In this document: piece after piece, positions 26,333 to 34,633 of the stretch
Position numbering within the stretch: position 1 is the stretch's first letter
Layout: every line of letters begins with the position of its first letter
From: Candidatus Poribacteria bacterium
GTDB taxonomy: Bacteria; Poribacteria; WGA-4E; WGA-3G
Direction: 5' to 3'
Assembly (NCBI GenBank): GCA_028820635.1
Contig: JAPPIG010000109.1
Span: 149,711 to 213,710 of the forward strand
Length of the DNA: 64,000 nt
Notes under the pieces: generated by a model
Told to the model about the DNA's origin: nothing
Seen by the model: only the letters and a program-made list of their open reading frames with translations
Database searches by the model: none
Program-made: the position numbers and the translations under genes

Positions 26333-26349
26333 GGCACACGCCGTGTGCC
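26333..26349 (-). terminator. Short palindrome downstream of the 26365 oxidoreductase gene
   Basis: GGCACACG-C-CGTGTGCC is a near-perfect palindrome 16 bases past the stop codon of the minus-strand oxidoreductase gene. There is no clear T tract, so it may be a dispersed palindrome rather than a terminator. Confidence 0.35.
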
Positions 26350-26364
26350 GTTCACACTTATAGA

Positions 26365-27447
26365 TTAAAATGTGGTCCGTAAAGTTTGCGCTTGTCCTGA
26401 CTCAGCTGATCGGTATCCCGCATCAAAAATTTCTATGACATGCCTTGCATGTTCTGCTGTAACAATGCTGGGTTTATCCTCACGTATCCAATCAACAAGC
26501 TGCATGATGTCTTCATATACATGTGCTTCTTGTATGTTGCGATGCGGTCCCACGACGTGTGGTAGTTCTCTTTTTGGTGCATCAATCGGTTTGCCGTTGA
26601 TGGTACTGCCCTCAATTGCCCCTGCTGTTCCGTTAATTGATAGTCCTCCCTTGATAGCGTGTCCCGCCGCCGCACCATAGATGAAACCGAAAAATGCATC
26701 ACCAAAATCAAGCAGAATAAAGGTGTTATCGTCCATGTCGCATGGAAGCATCTCGCCTCTGAATTCACGTTCTTTAACGCGCACACCAGAGAAAGCAGTC
26801 ACCCGCTTGACGGGACCAAGTATACCGGTCATCGTATGCAACCCGTACACTGTCATATCGTAGAGTGGGCCGCCGCCTGGTTTGCGAAAATACCACGCGG
26901 GGTTGATATTAGAGAGGACATCATCTCCTTGGCGAACAGATTCACTTTCGTGGTATCTGCCGAAGGAGGAACCTGTTGCAGCCCACGTCAGCGTTCCAAT
27001 TGCGCCATCATCAATAAGTCTCTTAATCTCTTGATGTATCGGACGCAGCATCTGTCCGGGGGAAGCGACTAATTTGATGCCTTTGCGCTTTGCCGATTCA
27101 ATTAGGTCATCTGCCTCATCAACGGTCGTTGTCATCGTTTTATTGAAATGTGCATGCAGACCGTGTTCAATAGCAAGTTTTCCTTGCTCATAATGGAGAC
27201 CGATTGGCGATGCGATGCTGACAGCATCCACATGTCCGTCTGCTAAGAGTTCTTCAAATATTTCATAAGCGTGCGGCACGTTAAATTTTTCGGATGCGGC
27301 TTCTGCTCTGCCGGGGACAGGGTCGCAGACAGCAGTTACTTGCAACCTATCTTGAACATCATCCTGTGTGAGGTGCGGAAGGATGCCGCGCACCGATATA
27401 CTACCAACACCGACGACACCAATACGTACTCTATCATTAGTTGCCAT
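26365..27447 (-). CDS. Gfo/Idh/MocA-family NAD(P)-dependent oxidoreductase
   Basis: A 360-residue predicted sugar dehydrogenase. MATNDRVRIGVVGVGSISVRGILPHL provides the nucleotide-binding loop, SIASPIGLHYEQGKLAIEHGLHAHFNKTM the EKP-like region (here FNK), and PLYDMTVYGLHTMTGILGPVKRVTAF the catalytic histidine helix. The track start (27489) lies inside the upstream gene. GGAGGAAAT seven bases before ATG 27447 sets the better start, overlapping the epimerase stop by 11 bases and implying translational coupling. The two enzymes probably act on the same sugar. Confidence 0.9.
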   Translation of the reverse strand: MATNDRVRIGVVGVGSISVRGILPHLTQDDVQDRLQVTAVCDPVPGRAEAASEKFNVPHAYEIFEELLADGHVDAVSIASPIGLHYEQGKLAIEHGLHAHFNKTMTTTVDEADDLIESAKRKGIKLVASPGQMLRPIHQEIKRLIDDGAIGTLTWAATGSSFGRYHESESVRQGDDVLSNINPAWYFRKPGGGPLYDMTVYGLHTMTGILGPVKRVTAFSGVRVKEREFRGEMLPCDMDDNTFILLDFGDAFFGFIYGAAAGHAIKGGLSINGTAGAIEGSTINGKPIDAPKRELPHVVGPHRNIQEAHVYEDIMQLVDWIREDKPSIVTAEHARHVIEIFDAGYRSAESGQAQTLRTTF

Positions 27448-28333
27448 GATATTTCCTCCACGATGTTTTGTGTTGCCACCCAACAGCATTTTTGAGTTTG
27501 TCGCAATTGATAAATGATTGATGTTCTTTCAGCGTTCGGACTTTTGGCAGAAATTCTGGTTTAAAACGTTCAACTAATTCAAGGGAGGGTTCTAAAGCAG
27601 AAGTATCATTTGCGTTGAGGAAATAGACATCGTGAGGCGGCAGTGTATCCGCTTTCTCCATAATCAAACGATGTGCACTTGCAACATCTTCACTTCCTAC
27701 CCAACACCAGAGCCATGGAGTCCAACCGTTTGTCGGTTTTGCATTTTCTGCCATCTGTTTTCTGCGTTCTTCTGGCGTGATACCTGCAGGACGGGTGACG
27801 TAGGTTCGGATACCGTAGGCACGCGTATAACTCGCCAGTAGGTCTTCACCACAACGTTTGGAAAAACTATAGGAATCTTCGGGATAGCACGGATGCTCCT
27901 CGTCTAAAGGCAGGTAATCAATCGGCATGTGTGTTTTGCTTATGCGGAACCCATGCCCTAATGCGCAATTACTGCCGGACATCACCACCGTTTTTACGTC
28001 CGCCTCAATTGCTGCTTGCATGAGATAGTATGTGCCGAGCATATTGGTTTTGAAAGTTGCATCAAACGGGATACCCCTCTCTGCGGCACCTGCACGCATA
28101 TCTGGATGGTCTACAGGACCGGGCTGTGCGCCGAGGTGTTGAATTGCACCTACGCCTTCTACTGCACGTTGGCAATCTTCAAAATTGTTTAGATCGCCTT
28201 GAATAAATGGTAGTTTAGAAAATTCATCAGAAGGTTGTCTACGAGACATGAGAACAAGTGTATGTTTTTCTGTCAATTCTCGGATGAGATATGCTCCGAG
28301 TCTACCGCTTGCACCAGTTATCAATACTTTCAT
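27437..28333 (-). CDS. NAD-dependent epimerase/dehydratase (extended SDR)
   Basis: A 298-residue extended short-chain dehydrogenase/reductase. MKVLITGASGRLGAYLIREL is the GxxGxxG dinucleotide-binding motif, FIQGDLNNFEDCQRA the Asp that contacts the adenine, VVMSGSNCALGH the catalytic Ser region, and YSFSKRCGEDL the YxxxK pair. It likely epimerises or oxidises a sugar or uronate. AAAGGA lies before the ATG. It shares a promoter region, with overlapping face-to-face promoters, with the divergent hydrolase gene, and it overlaps the downstream oxidoreductase gene. Confidence 0.9.
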   Translation of the reverse strand: MKVLITGASGRLGAYLIRELTEKHTLVLMSRRQPSDEFSKLPFIQGDLNNFEDCQRAVEGVGAIQHLGAQPGPVDHPDMRAGAAERGIPFDATFKTNMLGTYYLMQAAIEADVKTVVMSGSNCALGHGFRISKTHMPIDYLPLDEEHPCYPEDSYSFSKRCGEDLLASYTRAYGIRTYVTRPAGITPEERRKQMAENAKPTNGWTPWLWCWVGSEDVASAHRLIMEKADTLPPHDVYFLNANDTSALEPSLELVERFKPEFLPKVRTLKEHQSFINCDKLKNAVGWQHKTSWRKYHGN

Positions 28334-28381
28334 GAAAATCCTTTCATATCAATTCAACGATAGTTGAATGGAAGAATTCAG

Positions 28382-28410
28382 TTGACAGGTGTGAATGTGT
28401 TGTCTATTAT
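28382..28410 (+). promoter_or_regulatory. Rightward promoter for the hydrolase gene
   Basis: TTGACA, a 17-base spacer and TATTAT on the plus strand lie about 65 bases before the hydrolase ATG. Its -10 is six bases from the -10 of the leftward promoter. Confidence 0.65.
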
Positions 28411-28416
28411 GATTAT

Positions 28417-28444
28417 ATTATAGCACTACTGCGAATTTTGTCAA
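28417..28444 (-). promoter_or_regulatory. Leftward promoter for the epimerase/oxidoreductase genes
   Basis: On the minus strand a perfect TTGACA, a 16-base spacer and a perfect TATAAT face the rightward promoter. The two -10 hexamers are six bases apart, so RNA polymerase could hardly occupy both at once. Confidence 0.7.
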
Positions 28445-28475
28445 GTGAACCGTATTTGTAGAGGAGAAAACCGTA

Positions 28476-29510
28476 ATGTATAACGCAGAAAAACATTTTG
28501 GAAACTTATACGCTACTGTCCCACGGAAATATGAATTTCATGAAACGACACGAGAAGGGTTGGTAGCATGGCAAGCCAATTTTCGTCCGGAGTTGCGGAA
28601 AATTCTCGGTTTAGACAACATGGAATCTGGCCTTGCTGGTTATGTTCCGAAAGCAGAACAGTTGGAAACCCTGGATATGGACAATCATGTTCGAGAAAGT
28701 TGGTATCTGTGGGTAGAGCCGACAGTGCCGCTGCCGTTTTACCTACTTCGTCCGAAAACAATTGAAGGGAAAGTTCCGTTAATCCTTGCACCGCATGGAC
28801 ATAACCATCCGCATATCTACGCTGGTATTGCTCACTCTGAAAAAGAGGAGCAGGAGATGATAGAAGGTGAACGTGACATCGCTCGGCAAGCTGCTGTGGA
28901 AGAGGGATATATCGCTATTGCACCGACGACCCGTGCGTTCGGTGAAACGCGCACCGAAGCGGACAAGCAGAACAATAACACACACTCATGCCGACATCAG
29001 TTAGTTCATAGTGTCCTTGTTGGTCGGACTCCGATTGGTGAGCGGGTGTGGGATATGTCGCGCCTCATTGATTGGGGAATAGAAAATTTACCTATAGACG
29101 CTGATCGGATAGCAATTACTGGCAATTCTGGTGGTGGAACGGTATCGCTTTTCGCGGCGGCGTGTGAAACCCGCATTGCTGTGGCTGTACCAAGTTGCTA
29201 CTATTGCACGTTTGAAGGGAGCATCGGCACTATTCGGCATTGTGATTGCAACTATGTGCCCGGTGTGATGCGGTTAGGTGAGATGTATGATGTTGCGGGT
29301 TTAATTGCACCGCGTCCATTTTGTGCAATTGCTGGACGAGACGACAGGATTTTTCCGATTGACCACGTCAAGTTTGCATACCAACGTTTGAAAGAAATTT
29401 ACACGGTTGCTGGTGTTGCGGATAGATGTGAACTCTTTATCGGTGATGGTGGACATCGCTATTACAAGGCGGGCGCATGGCCTTTTGTGCGGCGATTTTT
29501 TGATGAATAA
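28476..29510 (+). CDS. Alpha/beta hydrolase (dienelactone hydrolase/acetyl-esterase type)
   Basis: A 344-residue predicted esterase. The nucleophile elbow is GNSGGGTVSLFAA, the acid residue is probably in AIAGRDDRIFPIDH, and the histidine is in GDGGHRYY, completing a Ser-Asp-His triad. ILAPHGHNHPH supplies the oxyanion segment. There is no signal peptide, so it is cytosolic. GAGGAG precedes the ATG. Divergent transcription from the epimerase gene, through overlapping promoters, suggests a shared sugar-ester pathway. The substrate is unknown. Confidence 0.85.
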   Translation: MYNAEKHFGNLYATVPRKYEFHETTREGLVAWQANFRPELRKILGLDNMESGLAGYVPKAEQLETLDMDNHVRESWYLWVEPTVPLPFYLLRPKTIEGKVPLILAPHGHNHPHIYAGIAHSEKEEQEMIEGERDIARQAAVEEGYIAIAPTTRAFGETRTEADKQNNNTHSCRHQLVHSVLVGRTPIGERVWDMSRLIDWGIENLPIDADRIAITGNSGGGTVSLFAAACETRIAVAVPSCYYCTFEGSIGTIRHCDCNYVPGVMRLGEMYDVAGLIAPRPFCAIAGRDDRIFPIDHVKFAYQRLKEIYTVAGVADRCELFIGDGGHRYYKAGAWPFVRRFFDE

Positions 29511-29511
29511 A

Positions 29512-30909
29512 CTACCGAGAGCCTTTTTTGATTGCCCACAATGTTTTCATAATAATTTTTATATCTAACGCGAGCGACCAGTTTTCAATATAGTATCGGT
29601 CATAGTTAACCCGATCTTCAAGAGATGTGTTGCCACGCAAACCGTTGACTTGTGCCCAGCCAGTCATACCTGATTTAACGCGCTGCCGTGCAAGATAGTG
29701 CGGTATTGACTCTTGGAATACATCAATCAATCCTGACATCTCTGGACGCGGTCCAACGAGACTCATATCACCCTTGAGTACATTAAAAAATTGGGGCAAT
29801 TCGTCCAGACTCCAACGTCTTAGAAATTTTCCGAGTGCAGTTTGCCGCGGATCATCGTTTTTGGCCCATACATGCCCGATTTTTTCTTCAGCATTGGCAC
29901 GCATAGAGCGGAATTTATAGATTTTGAACCGCTTTCCTGCTCTGCCAACGCGTTCTTGTCGGAAAATTGCTTTGCCGGGGGAAGTTAAGCGGATTGTTGC
30001 CGCGATAATTAACATAAGCGGACTTAGTACTATCAACGCAAATAGACTAAAAACGATGTCTATTAAACGTTTTATGATGCCACTTACCCCTTGCATTGGT
30101 GTTTCGCGTAGCTGCAGTACAGGTATACCGTCGAAAAACGTAACTGCTGTTCCACCACTAATAAATTCAGAGAGTTCTGGTAGCACATTGATTTGAACAG
30201 GAACACCTTCGCAAGCATGGAGAATCTTCAGGATAGTATCATTCGGTACCGTAGGAGATGCGATGAAGAGCATATCAAGGCGTTGTGCTTGCACGATTTC
30301 AAGTATCTCTTCACTATTGCCCAGATGCGGTACACGGTTTAATTCTGCGTTTGCATCAATTATACCGACTAATTCGTATCCGCTATTTGGTTTTTCATCT
30401 AAAGCGTTGATAATTTTTTTTTCGCGTTTGTCATACCCTACGAGTGCTACACGGCTAACACCGACTCCCTGTGCCTGAACTGCTTGACGAAATCGGTGAA
30501 GAACAAGTCGTCCGAGGAACAACCAAACGAGACTAAACCCTGTGGCAAGCAGCATTACCCACCGTGAATATGCATCGTGGTGGTAAACAAAAAAGAGTAC
30601 GGCTAAAGTAGCAATGAGTGCGACAACTGAAGCTTTACAAAGCGCCCAAAATGCTGAAAGCGTTGCATTGTTTTCTGGACGGTAGCGTTTGAAACCTTTT
30701 AATGTTAATAACCAGATTATTGCTGTTACAGGAATAAGCCTTAAGTAGTCATCAAAGGGTGGTGTGCCGCCTTTGTGTACTGCTAAAGCGTCAAGCCAAC
30801 CTGATTCAAATCGCAACCAATATGCAATGACGATCGCGGTGGCAATGAAACAGAGATCGCATAAAACTGTAAGTGCTATTAGCAGATGATCAAGCGTTTT
30901 TTTGCTCAT
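29512..30909 (-). CDS. Undecaprenyl-phosphate sugar phosphotransferase (WcaJ/EpsE-type)
   Basis: A 465-residue membrane enzyme that starts exopolysaccharide repeat units by transferring a sugar-1-phosphate to undecaprenyl phosphate. The N-terminal half has about four membrane segments (LLIALTVLCDLCFIATAIVIAYWL and others) and a CoA-binding-like Rossmann domain (VGYDKREKKIINAL). The C-terminal bacterial sugar transferase domain has a fifth segment (VFSLFALIVLSPLMLIIAA), then FRQERVGRAGKRFKIYKFRSM, DELPQFFNVLKGDMSLVGPRPE and GMTGWAQVNGLRG. No other glycan gene is adjacent. A TTGATT-17-TATAAT promoter lies upstream. Confidence 0.93.
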   Translation of the reverse strand: MSKKTLDHLLIALTVLCDLCFIATAIVIAYWLRFESGWLDALAVHKGGTPPFDDYLRLIPVTAIIWLLTLKGFKRYRPENNATLSAFWALCKASVVALIATLAVLFFVYHHDAYSRWVMLLATGFSLVWLFLGRLVLHRFRQAVQAQGVGVSRVALVGYDKREKKIINALDEKPNSGYELVGIIDANAELNRVPHLGNSEEILEIVQAQRLDMLFIASPTVPNDTILKILHACEGVPVQINVLPELSEFISGGTAVTFFDGIPVLQLRETPMQGVSGIIKRLIDIVFSLFALIVLSPLMLIIAATIRLTSPGKAIFRQERVGRAGKRFKIYKFRSMRANAEEKIGHVWAKNDDPRQTALGKFLRRWSLDELPQFFNVLKGDMSLVGPRPEMSGLIDVFQESIPHYLARQRVKSGMTGWAQVNGLRGNTSLEDRVNYDRYYIENWSLALDIKIIMKTLWAIKKGSR

Positions 30910-30979
30910 GAGTGGTGTTTGAAGGTCCCCGCAATTTGTCTGTTAAACCTGCCTCTTACATGTCATGGAAGGCTTCATT

Positions 30980-31008
30980 ATTATACCGTGTTCTGTTTTA
31001 GAAATCAA
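30980..31008 (-). promoter_or_regulatory. Promoter of the glycosylphosphotransferase gene
   Basis: On the minus strand TTGATT, a 17-base spacer and a perfect TATAAT are located about 70 bases before the ATG. An 11-base direct repeat, ATGGAAGGCTT, brackets the site (30965 and 31025). Confidence 0.6.
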
Positions 31009-31129
31009 CTGAAGTCTTGATCAAATGGAAGGCTTTTTTCTATAAGAAACCTCGCTTAAATAGGAACTTTGCTGAAAAATTACTGACGATGTGTTATGCT
31101 ATTTCTATATTTAATCAGGAGATATACAC

Positions 31130-32218
31130 ATGGCGAATAAAATAAAGGTGGGGATTGTGGGGGCACATCGAGGCAGTTCTTATTTTCAACCTTTTAACAC
31201 AATATCAGAAACCGATGTCACGGCAGTATGCGACATCAATGAGGCTACACTTCAAAGCATTGGCGAAAGGTTTAACGTTCCACATCAATTTACAGATTAT
31301 TCAGAGATGTTAGACGCAGTAGACCTTGTTGTGCTTGCGACACCTGAGAATTTGCACGTTCCGCAGTCAATTGAAGCGTTAGAAGCGGGAAAACATGTTA
31401 TCAGTGAAGTAACGGCTGCTGTCAAGTTAGAGGAATGTTATGACCTTGTTCGTGCAGTTCGTAAGTCGTCTGCTAAGTATACGATGGCTGAAAATACTTG
31501 CTACTCTAAGCACAATGTGTTAATCCGTAGTATTGTAGAGGCAGGCATGTTTGGTGATGTGTATTTCGGGGAGGGAGAATATGTCCATAACATCAAATCA
31601 CTTCATCACGATGCGGATGGTAACCCGACGTGGCGTTACTATTGGCAGGTAGGGATCAATCGGTGTAATTATGCGACACATAGCCTCGGTCCCGTACTGC
31701 AGTGGTTTGGGGAACGTGTCGTGAGTGTTTGTTGTCTCGGCACAGGGGTTAATACCGATCCGGAGCATGCGATGGAAGATACTGTGATGATGCTATGCAA
31801 AACTGAGGGCGATGGGTTAATCAAGATTCGGATAGACATGCTCTCGAATCGTCCAGCGAATTCATATTTTAGTTTGCAAGGAACAAAAGGGTGTTATGAG
31901 AGTTCACGCGGACTGGGTGCTGCACCGAAACTCTGGTTGAGTGAGTTTGGCATAAGCGAGCAGTGGAGACCGCTCTCTCAATTTGAAGACTTGCTGCCTG
32001 AACGGTGGAAAAACCCACCTGCTGAGGCACAGAATGTTGGTGATCTCGGTGAGTATTTTAAGGTGCGCGATTTTGTTGATAGTATCCTCAAGGATACTAC
32101 GCCACCGTTAGATGTCTATGCAGCGATGGATTTTACGGTGCCGGGGTTGGTTTCAGAGCAATCTATTGCAAACGGGGGCGCACCGGTGGAAGTTCCAGAC
32201 TTTCGGGAGATTGAATAA
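31130..32218 (+). CDS. Gfo/Idh/MocA-family NAD(P)-dependent oxidoreductase
   Basis: A 362-residue predicted sugar dehydrogenase. VGIVGAHRGSSYFQPF is a variant nucleotide loop, TAVCDINEATLQ the adenosine-ribose contact, and ATPENLHVPQSIEALEAGKHVISEV the segment where most members have EKP (here SEV). YATHSLGPVLQWFGERV holds the catalytic histidine helix. The replacement of the EKP lysine suggests altered chemistry or substrate. CAGGAGA precedes the ATG. It stands alone on the plus strand between the glycosyltransferase and the zinc-ribbon gene. Confidence 0.88.
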   Translation: MANKIKVGIVGAHRGSSYFQPFNTISETDVTAVCDINEATLQSIGERFNVPHQFTDYSEMLDAVDLVVLATPENLHVPQSIEALEAGKHVISEVTAAVKLEECYDLVRAVRKSSAKYTMAENTCYSKHNVLIRSIVEAGMFGDVYFGEGEYVHNIKSLHHDADGNPTWRYYWQVGINRCNYATHSLGPVLQWFGERVVSVCCLGTGVNTDPEHAMEDTVMMLCKTEGDGLIKIRIDMLSNRPANSYFSLQGTKGCYESSRGLGAAPKLWLSEFGISEQWRPLSQFEDLLPERWKNPPAEAQNVGDLGEYFKVRDFVDSILKDTTPPLDVYAAMDFTVPGLVSEQSIANGGAPVEVPDFREIE

Positions 32219-32235
32219 TCTGATTGAGTTACAGC

Positions 32236-32427
32236 TTAATCGGAAACGACCTTTGCCTCTTCCTCTACAGGTTTAAAGACAAGACCACAGCTGCTACAGC
32301 GGTATCCACTTTCGGGTTTAGACTCAATAACAGGGAATAGCATACCACAACAGGTTGGACAAGGTTCATCAATTTCCATTTCTGCCTGCTCCATATCACC
32401 AGAGCGGTTTTCAAATTCAACGATCAC
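32236..32427 (-). CDS. Small zinc-ribbon protein
   Basis: A 63-residue protein with CPTCCG and CSSCG, a four-cysteine zinc ribbon typical of small bacterial regulatory or adaptor proteins. Its ATG overlaps the stop of the upstream Uma2 gene by four bases (ATGA), so the two are co-translated. The function cannot be assigned; an accessory role to the nuclease-like partner is an inference from the overlap. Confidence 0.6.
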   Translation of the reverse strand: MIVEFENRSGDMEQAEMEIDEPCPTCCGMLFPVIESKPESGYRCSSCGLVFKPVEEEAKVVSD

Positions 32428-33014
32428 GGATGTCCTCCTCTTGATTCAGTAATTGTAACGCGCATATAGATGTCACGCAAGGATATCTTGCATCCGATTG
32501 AGGTAAGCGTCAGCACATCTTCAGGTGCACGCAATTCGGTGTGTTCCCACTGTCGATCTTGCCGGCAATAATGTTCAACACAGAACTTGTGTTGTGAAAC
32601 AAGGATGTAGTCTTGCAACGACGTCAGTTGCTTATAGTGCGAAAATTTCTCCTCTCGGTCATAGGCTGCAGTGGAAGGTGAAAGCACCTCTACGATAACA
32701 ATCGGGTTCAGAAGTGTGTCAAAAACATCATCCTCAAAACGAGGTTCATCGCAGGCAACAACGACATCTGGATAGAAGTAGGCTATTGGACTCGGCTGCA
32801 CACGCATATCACTGGAATGGACTTCACAATCTGACCCCGTTAATTGGTTGTAAAGTCTATTGAATATGTTTCCTGTGATAAGACTATGTGCGCGACTTGC
32901 CCCAGACATTGCAAATATCTGTCCCTTGAGATATTCGCTTTTGTGCAGTGCTTTTCGTTCTTGGGTGATGTACTCCTCAGGGGTAAAGAGGGTTTGTGCA
33001 GGAAGAGATGCCAT
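32424..33014 (-). CDS. Uma2-family (DUF820) putative restriction-endonuclease-fold protein
   Basis: A 196-residue protein of the Uma2 family, which has a PD-(D/E)xK nuclease fold. FTPEEYITQERKALHKSEYLKGQIFAMSGAS is the usual N-terminus. YPDVVVACDEP...NPIVIVEVLSPSTAAYDREEKFSHYKQL supplies the acidic and lysine active-site residues, and DYILVSQ follows. Uma2 genes are abundant in cyanobacteria and Poribacteria, often in many copies, and their biological role is not settled. It is translationally coupled to the downstream zinc-ribbon gene. A second, longer Uma2 gene lies at 37212. Confidence 0.85.
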   Translation of the reverse strand: MASLPAQTLFTPEEYITQERKALHKSEYLKGQIFAMSGASRAHSLITGNIFNRLYNQLTGSDCEVHSSDMRVQPSPIAYFYPDVVVACDEPRFEDDVFDTLLNPIVIVEVLSPSTAAYDREEKFSHYKQLTSLQDYILVSQHKFCVEHYCRQDRQWEHTELRAPEDVLTLTSIGCKISLRDIYMRVTITESRGGHP

Positions 33015-33121
33015 GCGTATTTCCTTAATAGCAGTAATGTTAACGATATGATACTATATTCTTAGGCAAAAATCAATCCTTTTTATCCGTTTTAAAAATG
33101 CTGAATTCATTGGGAAAGACG

Positions 33122-33460
33122 TTAACTATAGCGCTTCAGGGTCGGATCAATTTGGACTGCCCACTGGTCAATCCCACCAGCAAGGTTTTTTGTATCGGTA
33201 AATCCGTTTTGATGTAGATAGGCAGTAGCGTAGAGACTTCGCTGTCCATGATGACAGTAGACAATAATTTCTTGGTCTGATGGGAGACTGTCTATATGAT
33301 GCGGCAATGTGTTGAGTGGGACTAACCGCGCACCTTCAATATGCACGATGTCGTATTCACTCTGTTCACGCACGTCTAATAAAAACACAGACTCATTTTC
33401 GTCTAATTTCTGTTTCAGTTCTTGTGGTGAGATTTCGGGGAGTGAGGGTTTTGTCTGCAT
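33122..33460 (-). CDS. Rhodanese-like domain protein
   Basis: A 112-residue single-domain sulfurtransferase. LLDVREQSEYDIVHIEGARLVPL is the N-terminal rhodanese signature, and IIVYCHHGQRS is the six-residue active-site loop with the catalytic cysteine. It carries sulfane sulfur in the cytosol. Its start overlaps the stop of the upstream DUF971 gene by one base, so they form one unit. Its position near the iron-sulfur assembly genes fits a sulfur-handling role. Confidence 0.88.
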   Translation of the reverse strand: MQTKPSLPEISPQELKQKLDENESVFLLDVREQSEYDIVHIEGARLVPLNTLPHHIDSLPSDQEIIVYCHHGQRSLYATAYLHQNGFTDTKNLAGGIDQWAVQIDPTLKRYS

Positions 33461-33846
33461 TATTCAGTTTCTTCCTGGTTTTGAATAGGTGGCAACGGCA
33501 TACATTCCGGACACGGACAGGTTTCGCGTAGAATTTCAAACGGATAGATGCCGGTATTGTGCCCATCATCCCAACTGAATTGGAGTGCATAACGACCAAC
33601 TAACTGGATATCAAGCGGTTGAATATCGTCTGAAACCTCTATTAGCGTTATGTCACCATCGCCTTGTGGTGAAAAGAGGGAATGGATATCCTTACCTTCG
33701 TGTCTGATGATCGCACATTCGGCACACGGACACATCTGCCTGAGATAACGATACGGATACCAACTCACATGTGCATCCTTCCATTCAATCTGAAAGGCGT
33801 TGTCATGTTTTTTAAGAGTTTTCGGACTTTTACTAACTGTATTCAT
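33460..33846 (-). CDS. DUF971 (gamma-butyrobetaine hydroxylase-like N-terminal) domain protein
   Basis: A 128-residue protein built of two DUF971-like units. FQIEWKDAHVSWYPYRYLRQMCPCAEC is repeated in part by LQFSWDDGHNTGIYPFEILRETCPCPEC. Each has a CPCxEC cluster, so the chain probably binds a metal. DUF971 proteins are often located beside Mrp-type or iron-sulfur genes. It overlaps the rhodanese gene by one base. The reaction is unknown. Confidence 0.8.
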   Translation of the reverse strand: MNTVSKSPKTLKKHDNAFQIEWKDAHVSWYPYRYLRQMCPCAECAIIRHEGKDIHSLFSPQGDGDITLIEVSDDIQPLDIQLVGRYALQFSWDDGHNTGIYPFEILRETCPCPECMPLPPIQNQEETE

Positions 33847-33855
33847 TGTGAAGAC

Positions 33856-34212
33856 CTACAGTATTTTTAAGAGAACTCCGATTCTTTCTAAAACGGCATC
33901 TACTGTCTCTGTCGGTAAAGAACAAATAAATTCTGCGTTTCTCGCCCGCCAATCCATAGTCCTAATCTGGTCTGCAAGAATAACCCCATCAACTTCTAAC
34001 CCTTCAGGAATGGCAATTGCAAACGGATTTCTCCGTTCTCTTACACTGCTCCGAGTAATCGGACAAAGAACCATTAAACTGGTTTTATCGTTAAAATCTT
34101 TAGTAGTTAGCACAATTGCAGGTCGACGACCAGCTTGTTCATGTCCAGTTTGAGGATTGAAGTCAATCCATACCACATCTCCGCGCAGTGGAACGTTTGT
34201 TAACCCTACCAT
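33856..34212 (-). CDS. MazF/PemK-type mRNA interferase toxin
   Basis: A 118-residue toxin-like protein. LRGDVVWIDFNPQTGHEQAGRRPAIVLT and VLCPITRSSVRERRNPFAIAIP are the MazF signatures, and VDGVILADQIRTMDWRAR contains the segment that follows the active site. Members cut single-stranded RNA at short sequences and halt translation. Its ATG overlaps the upstream antitoxin-like gene by seven bases, the usual arrangement for such pairs. The upstream protein ends in a MazE-like tail, which supports the pairing. Confidence 0.9.
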   Translation of the reverse strand: MVGLTNVPLRGDVVWIDFNPQTGHEQAGRRPAIVLTTKDFNDKTSLMVLCPITRSSVRERRNPFAIAIPEGLEVDGVILADQIRTMDWRARNAEFICSLPTETVDAVLERIGVLLKIL

Positions 34213-34589
34213 ACTTCATTGCCCACCGGCGGCCCGGTGTCTATTTCATCATGTGAACTATCTTTTACCTGGTCCAATAGGTCTTTCAGTGTATAATCAG
34301 GGCGTTTTATAGAACCACTCCCTTTTTCTGTCCGCGGGGGACCGAATGAAGCATCTTTTGCCTTCTTGCGGTTTGCACCATCCTCTGGTATTTGTGCCAA
34401 CAAGTCTTCTAACGTATAGTTGGGGCGTTTTATAGAATCACTTCCTTTTTCGTTACGAGGTGGGCCAAACGCATCCGCTTCTTTTTTTGTTGGAAGTTGA
34501 TCAGTCTGTTCTCGGTTAATGGACTGTAGATAACAGAGATATGCTATAACGATCAAGCATTCAGTGAAAGTAAACGTTTTTTCTGACAT
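34206..34589 (-). CDS. MazE-like antitoxin with duplicated C-terminal tail and no AbrB domain
   Basis: A 127-residue partner of the MazF gene. The C-terminus KDSSHDEIDTGPPVGNEVW matches the end of MazE antitoxins. Ahead of it lie two tandem copies of a tail-like unit: FGPPRNEKGSDSIKRPNYTLEDLLAQI and FGPPRTEKGSGSIKRPDYTLKDLLDQV. YTLxxLL is the segment MazE uses before its toxin-binding peptide. The expected AbrB/SpoVT DNA-binding domain is missing; the N-terminus MSEKTFTFTECLIVIAYLCYLQSI is hydrophobic instead. AAGGAG seven bases before the ATG confirms the start. It is probably an antitoxin that neutralises more than one toxin molecule, or a relic of one. Confidence 0.7.
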   Translation of the reverse strand: MSEKTFTFTECLIVIAYLCYLQSINREQTDQLPTKKEADAFGPPRNEKGSDSIKRPNYTLEDLLAQIPEDGANRKKAKDASFGPPRTEKGSGSIKRPDYTLKDLLDQVKDSSHDEIDTGPPVGNEVW

Positions 34590-34633
34590 GATTCTTCTCC
34601 TTATACGTGTATGCTTGCAAATGACAGGAACTA

